Shown one piece after another: positions 1-11,228 of a stretch of DNA of 64,000 nucleotides. Each line of letters begins with the position of its first letter. Positions within the stretch are counted from its first letter, which is position 1. The translations under genes were made by a program, and so were the position numbers. The notes below the pieces were generated by a model. That model saw only the letters and a program-made list of their open reading frames with translations. It ran no database searches and had not been told where the DNA came from. The stretch is from Candidatus Flexifilum affinis (GTDB taxonomy: Bacteria > Chloroflexota > Anaerolineae > Aggregatilineales > Phototrophicaceae): positions 744,001-808,000 of the forward strand of contig JADJPJ010000002.1 in NCBI GenBank assembly GCA_016713325.1, given 5' to 3'.

Positions 1-734
1 GCCTGCACGCGGCGCTTGAGGTGCTCGGGCGTATCGCAGATCAGCACCTTGCCCTTGTCGATGATCGCCAGTCGATCGCACAATTCGTCGGCCTCGGCCA
101 TGTAGTGGGTGGTCAGGAGCAGTGTCCGATCGGGATTCTGCTGCATCCAGTCCTTGACGAAGCCGCGCACGTCGCGCGCTGCCGTCACGTCCAGGCCGAG
201 GGTGGGCTCGTCGAGGAAGACAACGCTGGGGTCGCTGATGAAGCCGCGGATGAAGTTCATCTTCTGGCGAAGGCCGGTCGAGAGATCGCTGATCTTGGTG
301 CGGCGGCGGTCGTAAATGCCGACGAGCTGCATCATCTCGGCCAGTCGGCTTCTGATGAACGTATTGTCCAGGCCGTAGAAGCGGGCGAACATCCACAGGT
401 TCTCTTCGACGGTCAGGAGGCCGAAGCCGCTGGTCTCGCCGCCGCTCACCATGCTGATGCGGCGGCGCACTTCCTGCGTCTGGGTGGCCACGTCCAGGCC
501 GTCAACCCGGGCCATCCCGCTGCTGGGCAGGAGGAGCGTCGCCAGAATCTTGATCAGGGTTGTCTTTCCGGCGCCATTGGGGCCCAGCAGCCCGAACAAT
601 TCACCGCGCGGCACGTCGAGCGAGACGCCATCCAGCGCGGTCAGGGACTTGGCATCTTCCTTACGTCGGGTGCCGCGAATCTTGTAGACGCGGCGCAGAT
701 CGTGGGTTTCAATAGCCAGTGGAGCAGCGGACAT
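1..734 (-). CDS. ABC transporter ATP-binding protein (3' end outside window)
   Basis: ATPase subunit of an ABC-2 type (DrrA/NatA-like) exporter or membrane-integrity transporter. Reading from an ATG at 734, the Walker A motif GPNGAGKTT lies near residue 50. The signature region reads LSTGLRQKM, the STG variant common in this subfamily, followed by Walker B VVFLDEPTLGLD and the switch His in LLTTHYMAEAD. The gene runs off the window edge, so about 245 residues are visible and the C-terminus is missing. Its permease is presumably downstream, outside the window. It diverges from the M1 peptidase gene with a 62 bp spacer that must hold both promoters. Substrate unknown. Confidence 0.9.
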   Translation of the reverse strand, partial: MSAAPLAIETHDLRRVYKIRGTRRKEDAKSLTALDGVSLDVPRGELFGLLGPNGAGKTTLIKILATLLLPSSGMARVDGLDVATQTQEVRRRISMVSGGETSGFGLLTVEENLWMFARFYGLDNTFIRSRLAEMMQLVGIYDRRRTKISDLSTGLRQKMNFIRGFISDPSVVFLDEPTLGLDVTAARDVRGFVKDWMQQNPDRTLLLTTHYMAEADELCDRLAIIDKGKVLICDTPEHLKRRVQ

Positions 735-796
735 TCGTCTTCTCGCTTCCTGACAGGGATCGTCACTTCTGTAAGAGCAACGCTCAGCACTGAACC

Positions 797-2344
797 ATGC
801 TGAGCCATTGCGTCATTCTAAGAACTATCGCTGTCCATCATAGAAGATGGCATAGCGCGCGTCAAGCGGCCGGATGCGCATCCATCCGCCTGGGCCCCAG
901 CCGTGCGGCAGTTGTGGCCCTAAATGCATTCCTGATCATCGTCCTGATGCCGGTGGTTGCTTTGCCGGCAGGGGCACAGGCTAATCAGGAGGGGGCGCCG
1001 GGAATGGACGATCCCTACTTCCCGAACCTGGGGAACGGAGGCTATGACGTCCAGCACTATACCATCGATCTCCGTTTCGATGTCCTGAACAACCAGGTGG
1101 AAGGCTCAACCACCGTCGAGGCACAGGCCCTGCACGATCTCAGCCGTTTCAACCTGGATTTCCAGAAGATCGACGTCGAGGCGGTTCAAGTCGATGATAC
1201 AGACGCCGCGTTCGAGCATATCGGCGGCGAGTTGATCATCACGCCCGCGGCGGTGATCCCTGAGGGCCAGGCATTTGGCGTCGAAGTCGCCTATGGCGGC
1301 AGCCCGTCCTCGTATCCCTTCAAGCAGACCATTGCCGATCTTGGCTGGTATGACCTGGGCGATATGTTGGTTGGCATGGGCGAACCCGCCGGTTCTTCGA
1401 CCTGGTTTCCGGTCAATGAGTATCCGACCGACAAAGCGACCTACACCTTCCGGTTGACCGCGCCGCTGCCGTATATGGCGGTGGCCAACGGTGTTCTGGT
1501 CGAGACGATCGAAGAGGGCGATCTCAGAACGTTCGTGTGGGAGATGCGCCATCCGATGGCCAGCTACCTGGCCGTCGTCGCGGTCGGAGAATTCACTGAA
1601 CTTCCTGACGAGATGGACGATGGGACACCAATCCGCAACTTCGCGCCGCCCGAACTGGCGCGGCGCGCGGAAATGGCCTTTGCCGTGACCGAGCAGGTGA
1701 TCACCTTTTTCGAGAAGACGTTCGGAGAATACCCGTTCGAATCGGTCGGAGGGCTGGTGGTCGACGGCGGCTTCGGTTTCGCCCTGGAGACGCAGGGGAT
1801 GCCCATCTACGACGCGCTGATTATCCGCGCGCCGTTCGAGTTCTCCGAGGAGTTCGTCGCGCATGAGCTATCGCATCAGTGGTTTGGCAACAGCGTCAGC
1901 CCGGCCCAGTGGGACGATATCTGGCTGAATGAGGGCTTCGCGACGTATTCCACATGGTTGTGGCGGGAGCACAGCGGTGAAGCAGGCATCGTTTCCAATC
2001 TGGCGCAGGGGCTCTACCTGGCACTGCGAGAGGCGCGCCCGCGGCCGGGCATCAACCCGGCGGATATCCCGGTGACCGGTGACCCAGGCGTCGAGGCGCT
2101 GTTCAGCAACTCACTGGTCTATGGACGTGGCGCGCTCACGCTGCATGTCCTGCGGCTGCGCGTCGGCGATGAGATCTTTTTCGACATCCTGCGGACCTAC
2201 TACGACCGCTTCAAGTACGGGAATGCCTCCACTGGAGATTTCATTGCCGTCGCGGAGGAACTGAGCGGCGAAGATCTGGCGGCGTTCTTCGAGACCTGGC
2301 TTTACCAGCCCACAGTCCCGGACGTCCCCGAACTGGCCCTGTGA
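797..2344 (+). CDS. M1 family (aminopeptidase N-like) metallopeptidase, exported
   Basis: Zinc metallopeptidase of the gluzincin M1 family, expected to remove N-terminal residues from peptides. The zinc-binding HELSH motif is at residues 356-360 and the third ligand Glu lies in LNEGFAT (E379), the usual M1 spacing. The exopeptidase-type substrate loop is seen as ALETQGM just before it. A hydrophobic stretch ending in ALPAGAQA around residues 40-62 looks like a signal peptide, so the protein is probably exported. At 515 residues it lacks the long helical C-terminal domain of large M1 enzymes. The ATG at 797 has no clear ribosome-binding site and the N-terminal extension before the signal peptide is long, so the true start may be further in. 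Confidence 0.88.
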   Translation: MLSHCVILRTIAVHHRRWHSARQAAGCASIRLGPSRAAVVALNAFLIIVLMPVVALPAGAQANQEGAPGMDDPYFPNLGNGGYDVQHYTIDLRFDVLNNQVEGSTTVEAQALHDLSRFNLDFQKIDVEAVQVDDTDAAFEHIGGELIITPAAVIPEGQAFGVEVAYGGSPSSYPFKQTIADLGWYDLGDMLVGMGEPAGSSTWFPVNEYPTDKATYTFRLTAPLPYMAVANGVLVETIEEGDLRTFVWEMRHPMASYLAVVAVGEFTELPDEMDDGTPIRNFAPPELARRAEMAFAVTEQVITFFEKTFGEYPFESVGGLVVDGGFGFALETQGMPIYDALIIRAPFEFSEEFVAHELSHQWFGNSVSPAQWDDIWLNEGFATYSTWLWREHSGEAGIVSNLAQGLYLALREARPRPGINPADIPVTGDPGVEALFSNSLVYGRGALTLHVLRLRVGDEIFFDILRTYYDRFKYGNASTGDFIAVAEELSGEDLAAFFETWLYQPTVPDVPELAL

Positions 2345-2391
2345 GTTTCCGGTAGAATAATCCCCGTCGAGCACAGACGGGGATTTGTTGT

Positions 2392-2778
2392 ATGGCTTAC
2401 CTGGCCCGTGTCAGTGAACTGCCTTCCGCCGAACACCTTACGGAGGAAGAGCGCAGGCTGCTGGAAAAACGCTTTGACGCCAACGAATTCGAGTTGAACT
2501 TCGAGGGCGAGGCGATCGAGTGGGGACTGATCGAGGAGGTCGAGGTTGCCGAGGCCGCCTGGCAGAACAGCCCGTCGGGATGGGTGGTCCGCAATCTGCT
2601 CTATCGCGGCGATCGCTACCACATCGGCGTCTATTTCGGCAAACAGGAACTGGTGCTGACCAACGTCACTCTGGAGGTCGCCCGCCACATCGTGCACACC
2701 ATCGCCTACCACAGCCCACATGACGTGCGCTACATCGGCGTCGAGGGCGTTGTTCCCGTCCGGGGGGATGGCGCGTGA
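2392..2778 (+). CDS. Hypothetical protein, 128 aa
   Basis: Small, acidic, soluble protein of unknown function. The N-terminal half is charged and probably helical; the rest alternates in a beta pattern (NLLYRGDRYHIGVYFGK). There is no signal peptide, transmembrane segment or cysteine pair. Its stop overlaps the GTG start of the following lipoprotein gene by four bases (GTGA, 2775-2778), so the two are probably translationally coupled. I do not recognise the family. Confidence 0.7.
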   Translation: MAYLARVSELPSAEHLTEEERRLLEKRFDANEFELNFEGEAIEWGLIEEVEVAEAAWQNSPSGWVVRNLLYRGDRYHIGVYFGKQELVLTNVTLEVARHIVHTIAYHSPHDVRYIGVEGVVPVRGDGA

Positions 2779-3923
2779 GACTGGTGGTTCTGCCCCTGCG
2801 GATTGGCCTGATGGCGATGCTGCTGGCCGGCGCGGCCTGTTCGCCGCAGGAGCAGGCCGCCGACCCGCCGATTGCGCGGGGGACAACGTTGACTCTGGCG
2901 CAGACCCCACAGACCGATCCCCCGGTGCTGATCCCCAGCGGGGGACGGTTGCTGGCTTTCTGGATAGGCTCCGACGAACGGGGTGTCCACCAGGATGCGC
3001 GCATTGTCCATCAGGATGCGCTGGAGCGGGTGGTGACACTGCCGCTGCCGCCGATTCACCCCTATGCGCAGGACGGTCTCTCCGCGCCGGACGGCTCGGC
3101 GCTGCTGTTCTGGCTGGACGAGCACCCCGAGACTCCGGAGCGGGCCGCGCTCTACGCCGCCTGGATCTCCGCCAATCTGGAAGTGGAACGCGGGCCGGTG
3201 CAGGTTTCGGACATGCCCGTCTACCAGTACGCACTGATGACCGATGCCGCGGGCGGTGCCTGGGCCGTTTGGAGCGGCGGCGCGGCCGGCGAACCGGCGC
3301 TCTTTGCCCGGCAGATCGACTACGAGGGACGCCCGCTAGAGGCGCGCCAGATCTTTTCGCGCGGCGCCTACCCGGCGCTGACCTACGACGCTCTGGGACG
3401 TCGCTGGTTGTTCTGGCTGGCCAACGGGCAGATCTGGCGAGGTCAGTTCGAGAATGGGCAGCTTGCCGGAGAGCCGGAAGCGCTGACGGCCGCGCTCCAG
3501 TTAGGGCCAGGCGACCGGCTCACCGGCCTGAAGGCGGGAAGCGATGGCACCTTCGGTTATCTTTTCTGGAATGTCGCCCGCGCAGCCGGGGCGGCCGAAA
3601 CGTGGATGATCGTCGGCAGCTTCAACGATCCGTACTGGGCGCAGCCGCGCCGCTTGAACGATGAAGCGGGCGCGCCGGTGCGTTTTGCCGCGCCGCTCGA
3701 TCAGCCGGCGGCGCCGCTGCCCGTGGCGATCCTCCAGGGGGATGCGCTGGTGCTGCGCTACGGCGAGGCCGGGTTGCTATCCGACCCAATCGCCGTATTG
3801 TCTCCGCTCGACCTGCTGCGCGCGCCGGCGCTGCGAGCACAACCCGACGGCGAGCTCGTGATCGCCTGGGCGTCCCCCGGCGGCGCCGCGGCCTCGCTGA
3901 ATCTGCTGAGGGTGGAACGGTAG
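2775..3923 (+). CDS. Probable lipoprotein with repeated W-containing beta motifs
   Basis: 382-residue exported protein of unknown function. The N-terminus has a basic start, a hydrophobic stretch and a cysteine in LLAGAACS, which resembles a lipobox although the -3 residue is Gly. The mature part repeats a short motif every 50-60 residues (LLAFWIGSDE, ALLFWLDEH, AWAVWSGG, WLFWLANG, YLFWNVAR), the pattern of beta-propeller or BNR/sialidase-like blades. No catalytic motif is apparent. It starts at GTG 2775, overlapping the upstream gene by four bases. It may bind surface ligands, but that is only a guess from the fold pattern. Confidence 0.75.
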   Translation: MRLVVLPLRIGLMAMLLAGAACSPQEQAADPPIARGTTLTLAQTPQTDPPVLIPSGGRLLAFWIGSDERGVHQDARIVHQDALERVVTLPLPPIHPYAQDGLSAPDGSALLFWLDEHPETPERAALYAAWISANLEVERGPVQVSDMPVYQYALMTDAAGGAWAVWSGGAAGEPALFARQIDYEGRPLEARQIFSRGAYPALTYDALGRRWLFWLANGQIWRGQFENGQLAGEPEALTAALQLGPGDRLTGLKAGSDGTFGYLFWNVARAAGAAETWMIVGSFNDPYWAQPRRLNDEAGAPVRFAAPLDQPAAPLPVAILQGDALVLRYGEAGLLSDPIAVLSPLDLLRAPALRAQPDGELVIAWASPGGAAASLNLLRVER

Positions 3924-3956
3924 CGTTGCGCGAAGGCGAGTCAGAAGGACAATACA

Positions 3957-3971
3957 GGGGGGGGGGGGGGG
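3957..3971. repeat. 15-base G homopolymer
   Basis: An uninterrupted run of 15 G in the gap between two convergent genes. It directly abuts one arm of an inverted repeat. It could be a slippage-prone tract or an assembly artefact. Confidence 0.9.
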
Positions 3972-4095
3972 CCGAGGGCTGAAGCGCCTCGGCTACATAA
4001 CCGACAGGTCCACTGAAGGGACCAAAAAGATGAGCCTGCGTTTAGCTCCTTTAGTGAGCTTGTCTTTTGCTAGCCGATGGGCTTCAGCCCTCGGC
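3971..4095. repeat. Inverted repeat with 15 bp perfect arms
   Basis: GCCGAGGGCTGAAGC at 3971-3985 is exactly complementary to GCTTCAGCCCTCGGC at 4081-4095, with 95 bases between. The left arm can also fold locally with CCTCGGC (to 3993). The layout resembles a non-autonomous palindromic element between convergent genes. The rest of the 235 bp gap (3924-4158) shows no gene. Confidence 0.7.
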
Positions 4096-4158
4096 GGTGA
4101 AGCGCGATCCAACCTGATCCGGAACTGTTCATTTAGGTCAGCTATCATTCCTTCTCTT

Positions 4159-4509
4159 CTAGCATGCATTCATGCGGTAGAACAGCTCCAGCACGCTTTC
4201 CGCGGCGTCGGCCAGATCGTCCTGTCCGTCGACCGCGGCGCGCTCCCTGGCGGCGCGGATGCCGGTCTCATGCACATTGCTGAAGTCACCAATAGGGTAG
4301 ACGAAGCGTTCGGGGGAACCAGCCGGGGCGTCGAGATTTTCGCCCAGGTACCAGCGGGAGGCCTCATCGACGCCGTGCGTCGCAGCGAACCGGGCCAGGG
4401 CTTCCGGTGTGGGCCGGTTGTCACGCCACACCGAGTTGATCCGATACTTGCCTTCGCCGATCAACTGAAGCGCGTGCTCAACCGCCGTCGGGTTGACTTT
4501 CACCTGCAT
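4159..4509 (-). CDS. Hypothetical protein, 116 aa
   Basis: Small soluble protein read from an ATG at 4509. It is charged and mostly helical by composition, with a WRDNRPTPEALARF segment and a C-terminal helix ending in FYRMNAC. No signal peptide or membrane segment. It is the last gene of the minus-strand series that begins with hoxE, 55 bp after the preceding membrane protein. The longer frame on the opposite strand is low complexity and is judged a shadow. Family not recognised; function unknown. Confidence 0.65.
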   Translation of the reverse strand: MQVKVNPTAVEHALQLIGEGKYRINSVWRDNRPTPEALARFAATHGVDEASRWYLGENLDAPAGSPERFVYPIGDFSNVHETGIRAARERAAVDGQDDLADAAESVLELFYRMNAC

Positions 4510-4564
4510 GGGCGTTTCTCCTCAGCTTTGCGGTAAAGGTTCGACGCCGCACCGCGACTGAGTC

Positions 4565-5485
4565 TTACGCCTGCCGGAAGACAACCCGATAGGTGATGAC
4601 CGACCGGTCGCCGTTGGGCGTCGTGCAGGGCACGGCGGAGAGCGGCTGCTGTACCGGGTCGGCCCGCCCGGGCATGTCGACAATGTAGTCGATGCCGGAG
4701 TCCATCTGGAAGTCGGCATAGGACGCGCCGCGCTCGGGAATCAGGCCGGTGAAGAAGCGGCTTTCGCCGCCGTTCCAGCGGGCGCGGATCTCCATGCCGG
4801 GAATGCCGGTCGCACCGTTGGCCTCGAAGACTTCCACCACAATCAGCCCGGATCGCTCCATCGTGCAGGAGGTGGTCACGGTGACAAGGATGAAGTCGTT
4901 GGTCGGCGGAGAAGTCGGCACGACGATGACCGGCGGGGTCGGAGAAGCCAGCCCGCTGGCCGGCGTTGGCGTTTTGGACGGGGGCGGTGTCAGGGTGATG
5001 GTCGGTGTCGGCAGATCCAGTTCGACCACACCGGCAACCTGATTGTCTCCCATGGGGATGAGTTCGTCGGCGCACCCGGTGCGGCCCTGCAACCGGTACA
5101 GGTGCATCATGGCGCGGACGGCCTGCAAACCGCTGGTGTTGTTGACGTATCCGGTCGAGGCGAGCTCGCAGGCTACGTCGGCAACGCCCTGGATGGGATC
5201 GCCAGGGGAGCGCATCGCCACGAGCCGCTCGACGGCGCGGGGGAGATCGCTGTCCTGGGCGAAAGCCAGCGCGACAGCGGCGGTGTAAGCGGCGCGGCCC
5301 TCGGCGTCGAGCTGCCACGGAGCGGTGTCGGCCGGATCGACCGGGGCGAGAAGCCACGTGTAGGCGAGTGCGCCGCCCATGCCCAGGATCAGGCCAAGGA
5401 CGATGCCCAGGATTGAGAATGGACGCCTCGGTCGTTCGTAGCGACTGCGCGCTGGCTTCGCGGTTTCGGTGGTGGACTGGCTCAT
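4565..5485 (-). CDS. Single-pass membrane protein with Thr-Pro linker
   Basis: 306-residue protein. A basic cytoplasmic N-terminus precedes one transmembrane helix (about residues 25-46). Then comes a helical extracytoplasmic region of about 110 residues, a Pro/Thr-rich linker (residues about 155-190), and a C-terminal beta-rich domain with paired cysteines that resembles a carboxypeptidase-regulatory-like fold. It lies four bases after the stop of the 123-residue membrane protein gene, so the two are surely co-transcribed. No enzymatic motif. The architecture recurs several times in this window; function unknown. Confidence 0.75.
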   Translation of the reverse strand: MSQSTTETAKPARSRYERPRRPFSILGIVLGLILGMGGALAYTWLLAPVDPADTAPWQLDAEGRAAYTAAVALAFAQDSDLPRAVERLVAMRSPGDPIQGVADVACELASTGYVNNTSGLQAVRAMMHLYRLQGRTGCADELIPMGDNQVAGVVELDLPTPTITLTPPPSKTPTPASGLASPTPPVIVVPTSPPTNDFILVTVTTSCTMERSGLIVVEVFEANGATGIPGMEIRARWNGGESRFFTGLIPERGASYADFQMDSGIDYIVDMPGRADPVQQPLSAVPCTTPNGDRSVITYRVVFRQA

Positions 5486-5489
5486 TCGC

Positions 5490-5861
5490 TTACCCGGCCT
5501 GGTTGACCTGTCGATAGGGCTCCATGATAGGCGTCAACCGTCCGACCCCTTCGGCGAGAGTCACCAGGGCGCGGATCTCGTTGATGCTGCGCGACGTGCT
5601 GATATAGCGCTCGGCGGTGTCCTGGACGTACTGCGCTACGTTCTCGACTTCCAGAGGACGCAGGCGGTCCAGCGCGCCGCCGAGATCGCGATCGTTCATA
5701 TATCCCTGGGCCACCATGACCGTGTAGTCGTCACGGTAGCGCTGAGCGAGACTCTTCATCGGGCTGTCCGTAACCTGAACGGGGAACTGCACCCAGCCAA
5801 GGTACAGCCCGATGCCGATGCCGATGAGAAGTGCGATGAGCAGGGATGTCAGGAAGCGCAT
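5490..5861 (-). CDS. Small membrane-anchored hypothetical protein
   Basis: 123 residues with an N-terminal transmembrane helix (about residues 4-24, Gly/Leu/Ile rich) followed by a soluble helical domain. The soluble domain resembles the helical region of the next gene product in spacing and composition (a QGYMNDRDLGGALDRL helix, like DSDLPRAVERL in the neighbour), hinting at an ancient duplication or a shared fold. It sits between sufE (6 bp upstream) and the Thr-Pro membrane protein (4 bp downstream). Function unknown. Confidence 0.72.
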   Translation of the reverse strand: MRFLTSLLIALLIGIGIGLYLGWVQFPVQVTDSPMKSLAQRYRDDYTVMVAQGYMNDRDLGGALDRLRPLEVENVAQYVQDTAERYISTSRSINEIRALVTLAEGVGRLTPIMEPYRQVNQAG

Positions 5862-5867
5862 AGGTGG

Positions 5868-6317
5868 TCAGTTCTTGTTCAGGCGTTCTCGGGCATAGCG
5901 ACGGACCAGCGTCAGGATGCCCATCAGGCCCGTGCCTTTGCCCATCGAAATTTCTTTGCCGAAAATGTCGAAGATGATGTCGTCGCTGATACCTGCGACC
6001 AGTTCAAGCGGTTGGCCGGCGAGCGTCTCGTTGATGATCACCGCCATCGCCATCGCCGACAACCCCTGCGGATTGAGCACGTCGAAGTAGAAACGGACCG
6101 TGCCATCCGGTTGGTCGGCGGCCCAGACGAACGCTTCGGATTCGCAGGCCGGGGCGCGGTGGCGCTCGTCGTAGGGCTGCACGGCGATCTCCGGCGGCAC
6201 CTTCACCTCATCGAAGCGATCGGCGATCTCAATGAGCATTTCGGCGCGCTCGCGCCGGTCGGTGATGGACTTGATGTCCGCCACCAGCTCATCCAGTTTT
6301 TCGGGATACTGTGACAT
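5868..6317 (-). CDS. sufE: SufE family Fe-S cluster assembly sulfur acceptor
   Basis: SufE-type protein that takes persulfide sulfur from the cysteine desulfurase SufS and passes it to the SUF scaffold. The 149-residue length is typical. The conserved acceptor cysteine lies in APACESEAFVW, followed by the family's alternating beta pattern and the C-terminal helix LVRRYARERL. It is in the same direction as the hox operon, 145 bp after hoxW. This is consistent with extra Fe-S supply for the cluster-rich hydrogenase, although co-transcription is not proven. Confidence 0.88.
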   Translation of the reverse strand: MSQYPEKLDELVADIKSITDRRERAEMLIEIADRFDEVKVPPEIAVQPYDERHRAPACESEAFVWAADQPDGTVRFYFDVLNPQGLSAMAMAVIINETLAGQPLELVAGISDDIIFDIFGKEISMGKGTGLMGILTLVRRYARERLNKN

Positions 6318-6462
6318 GGTGATCCGTCCATAATCCTGTCAACGGCGTGGCAGAACGCACAGCGGGCGCCAGACGGCACGCTGGGAACAAACCACGATAG
6401 TACCACGTTTTGCGTTGAAGGATGATGCGCCGGTGAATCCGCCGTATGAGACGGAGGCAGGT

Positions 6463-6915
6463 CTAGCCGCTGTGTTCGCGGATGAACCCCTCGATGGTCT
6501 TGATGAGGCCCGGCAGCGCTGCCTGAAGCGCCGGCGAAAGCGTGTCGGCAATGTCAAAAGTTTGCGCGACCACGGTGATCAGATGGGTGGGAGGGGCGCC
6601 GCCATAGAGCATCGCGGCCGCTGTCAGCAAGCGTTCCGGAGTGACATTGTGGCTGAAGGCGCCCTCGCCAGCGTCTGGCGTGACGGCCCGGATGTGCAGC
6701 TCACCAGGCGTCTGCCCGAGATCTGCCACATCCAGCGCGTCGATGAAGAAAGCCGCGGCGGCGCGGCTGAGGGGTTCGGCGATTTCCGGGGCGAGCTGGG
6801 TGACTGCCATCACGTCGGCCTCGGGCATCCGCTCGCGGAGAGCCTCGGCAATGATCTGGCCGAGGCCGTCATCTCCACGAACAAGGCTGCCGTAGCCGAC
6901 GATCAGGCATGTCAC
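6463..6915 (-). CDS. hoxW: [NiFe]-hydrogenase maturation endopeptidase
   Basis: Nickel-dependent protease that trims the C-terminal extension of the hydrogenase large subunit after Ni-Fe insertion. The N-terminus carries the family motif GYGSLVRGDDGLG, including the Asp pair; a second conserved Asp lies in FFIDALD and a His in FSHNV. The 150-residue length fits the HyaD/HoxW family. It begins at GTG 6915, ten bases after the hoxH stop, and so is the last core gene of the hox operon. Its substrate is almost certainly the adjacent HoxH. Confidence 0.93.
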   Translation of the reverse strand: MTCLIVGYGSLVRGDDGLGQIIAEALRERMPEADVMAVTQLAPEIAEPLSRAAAAFFIDALDVADLGQTPGELHIRAVTPDAGEGAFSHNVTPERLLTAAAMLYGGAPPTHLITVVAQTFDIADTLSPALQAALPGLIKTIEGFIREHSG

Positions 6916-6925
6916 AGGAGAAAGC

Positions 6926-8336
<1,411 letters not shown>

Positions 8337-8344
8337 GGTTCCTC

Positions 8345-8874
8345 CTATGCGCCGAAGCGCGTCTTGCCGGCGACGTTGGTCTGGCGCTCTGCCAGGAGAT
8401 CGGACAGGGCGTTGAAGATGGTATTCGCCGAGGGTGGGCAGCCAGGGATGAAGACATCGACCCGGACGACCGTATGCACGGCGCGAACGACAGGCAACAG
8501 CGGCGGCAGCTCGGTGGTCGGGAGCTGAGGATTGATCAGGCCCTGGTCAAAGTAGGCGCGCTGAAGGACTGGCTCCGCGCCAATGGTGTTGCGCAGCGCC
8601 GGGACATTGCCGGTCACGGCGCAGTCGCCAAGCGAGACTAGCGTCTTGGTATGGGCGCGAATCTTGCGGATTTTGTCCAGGTCGCCCTGATTGCTGACCG
8701 ACCCTTCGATCAGAGTGATGTCCACCATCTCAGGGAAGTCCTTACGGTCGACCAGCGGGCTGTAGACCAGCTCGATCTGATCGGCCAGGGCCAGCAGGCG
8801 CTCATCGATATCCAGGAACGACATGTGGCATCCGGAACAGCCGTCGAGCCATACGGTGGCGAGCGATTTCCGTG

Positions 8875-8878
<4 letters not shown>
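8345..8878 (-). CDS. hoxY: NAD-reducing hydrogenase small subunit
   Basis: Small electron-transfer subunit that carries the proximal [4Fe-4S] cluster next to HoxH. Four cluster cysteines are visible in DGCSGC, GDCAV and PGCPPSA. The short 177-residue form, lacking the extra C-terminal clusters of membrane hydrogenases, is typical of HoxY. I chose ATG 8878 because it overlaps the hoxU stop (ATGA) and begins with [11 protein letters not shown] as in the family; an upstream in-frame ATG would overlap hoxU by more than 100 bases. The hoxH start follows eight bases after the stop. Confidence 0.94.
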
Positions 8879-9581
<703 letters not shown>

Positions 9582-9585
<4 letters not shown>

Positions 9586-11228
9586 AGGGCATACTCCTCG
9601 TGAGCAATCTTGCACACGCCGGCGGGACAGACGTGATCGACAATATGCGCGAGATACTCATCGCGGAAATAGCGCAGGGTACTCAGGACGGGGTTGGGAG
9701 CAGCCTGACCCAGACCGCACAGGCTGGTGTGACGGACCATGTCGCACAGTTCTTCCAGCACTTCCAGGTCCTGGAGGCGCGCCCGGCCTTTCGAGATTTT
9801 GTCCAGCAGCCGGTACATCTGCGCAGTGCCGACGCGGCAGGGGATGCACTTGCCGCAGGATTCGGTCATGCAGAATTCCATGAAGAATTTGGCGACGTCG
9901 ACCATGCACGAGGTCTCGTCCATCACGATCATGCCGCCGGATCCCATAATCGAGCCGACCTGGGCCAGCGACTGGTAATCGACCGGCATGTCGAGATACT
10001 GCTCCGGGATGCAGCCGCCGGACGGACCGCCGGTTTGCACAGCCTTGAAGCGTTTGCCATCCGGGATACCGCCGCCGATCTCGAAGATGATCTCGCGCAG
10101 GGTGATGCCCATCGGCACTTCGATCAGGCCGGTGTTGACAATAGCGCCGGACAGGGCGAAGACCTTGGTGCCCTTGCTGCGCTCAGTGCCGATGGCCGAG
10201 TACCATTCTGCACCTTCGCGCAGGATGGGCACGACGTTGGCGTAGGTTTCGACGTTGTTGATCAGCGTGGGACAGCCCCACAGGCCGGACTCCGCCGGAT
10301 ACGGGGGGCGGGGACGCGGCGTGCCACGCTTTCCTTCAATGCTGGCGATGAGGGCTGTCTCTTCGCCGCACACAAACGCGCCTGCTCCAAGACGAACATC
10401 GAGCTTGAAGCTGAATGATGTGCCGCAGATGTTGTTGCCCAGCAGGCTGTATTTTTCGGCTTGCCGGATTGCTGCCTTGAGGCGTTTGACGGCCAGTGGA
10501 TACTCCGCGCGCACATACAGGAAGCCTTCCTGTGCGCCTACGGCGAAGGCCGCAATCATCATGCCTTCGATGACTTTGAAGGGATAATCCTCCATGACAC
10601 TGCGATCCATAAAGGCGCCGGGGTCGCCCTCGTCACCATTGCAGATCACATACTTGGTGGTGCCCAGCGCCTTGGCGACGGTGCTCCATTTCAGCGCTGT
10701 TGAATACCCTGCGCCGCCGCGACCGCCCAATCCGCTCTGTCGGATCTGCTCGATCACGTCATTGGAGGACATTTCCGTGAGGACCTGCACGAAGGTCGAG
10801 AAACCGCCAGCGGCAATATAGTCGTCGATGGACTCCGGGTTTAGTCGGCCTTCATATTCGAGGACAACGCGCTTCTGGCGTGCAAAGAACGGTGCGGTTG
10901 TGTCGCAGAGAAGTTCTGCCGCAGGTTCCCGGTCCAGATGGTCAATGATGACTGCTGCATTCTCTGGGGTGACCCCGCTGTAGAGGGTTTCGCTCGGTTC
11001 GACGGACACCATTGGGCCAGCCGAGCACAGACCACGGCAGCCGCCCTGAGAGATGGCGCAGTGGTGTTCCAGACCGCGTTCCTTCACGGCCCCTTCCAGG
11101 GACTGGATAATCTTGGTGCTTTGGGCGGCCTGGCAGGCGGTGCCCGCGCATACCACGATCCGGTGCGGCATCTTTTCCCGTTCGGCGCGCTTCTCGTTCG
11201 CTAGCTGATGGAGTTCTTCGGGATTCAC
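9582..11228 (-). CDS. hoxF: NAD-reducing hydrogenase diaphorase alpha subunit
   Basis: NAD(H)- and FMN-binding subunit of the diaphorase module, fused to an N-terminal thioredoxin-like [2Fe-2S] domain (cysteines in CAGTAC and CRGLC). The NuoF-like core has the NADH loop [10 protein letters not shown], the FMN motif [10 protein letters not shown] and the C-terminal [4Fe-4S] site [13 protein letters not shown] with a later Cys. The length of 548 residues fits HoxF. The GTG at 11228 overlaps the hoxE stop by four bases (GTGA) and has GAAGG upstream; a GTG nine bases earlier (11237) is the alternative. Confidence 0.94.

Noticed and set aside
64..734. STGLRQKM instead of LSGGQ in the first ABC ATPase as a sign of a defect
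   Set aside because: The STG variant is common in the DrrA/NatA-like subfamily, and the other motifs are intact.
21..803. 260-codon plus-strand frame at the window start
   Set aside because: Opposite strand of the ABC ATPase with intact Walker motifs; no domain on the plus strand.
9600..10418. 272-codon plus-strand frame opposite hoxF
   Set aside because: Shadow of hoxF; composition skewed to His/Asp/Ala and no domain.
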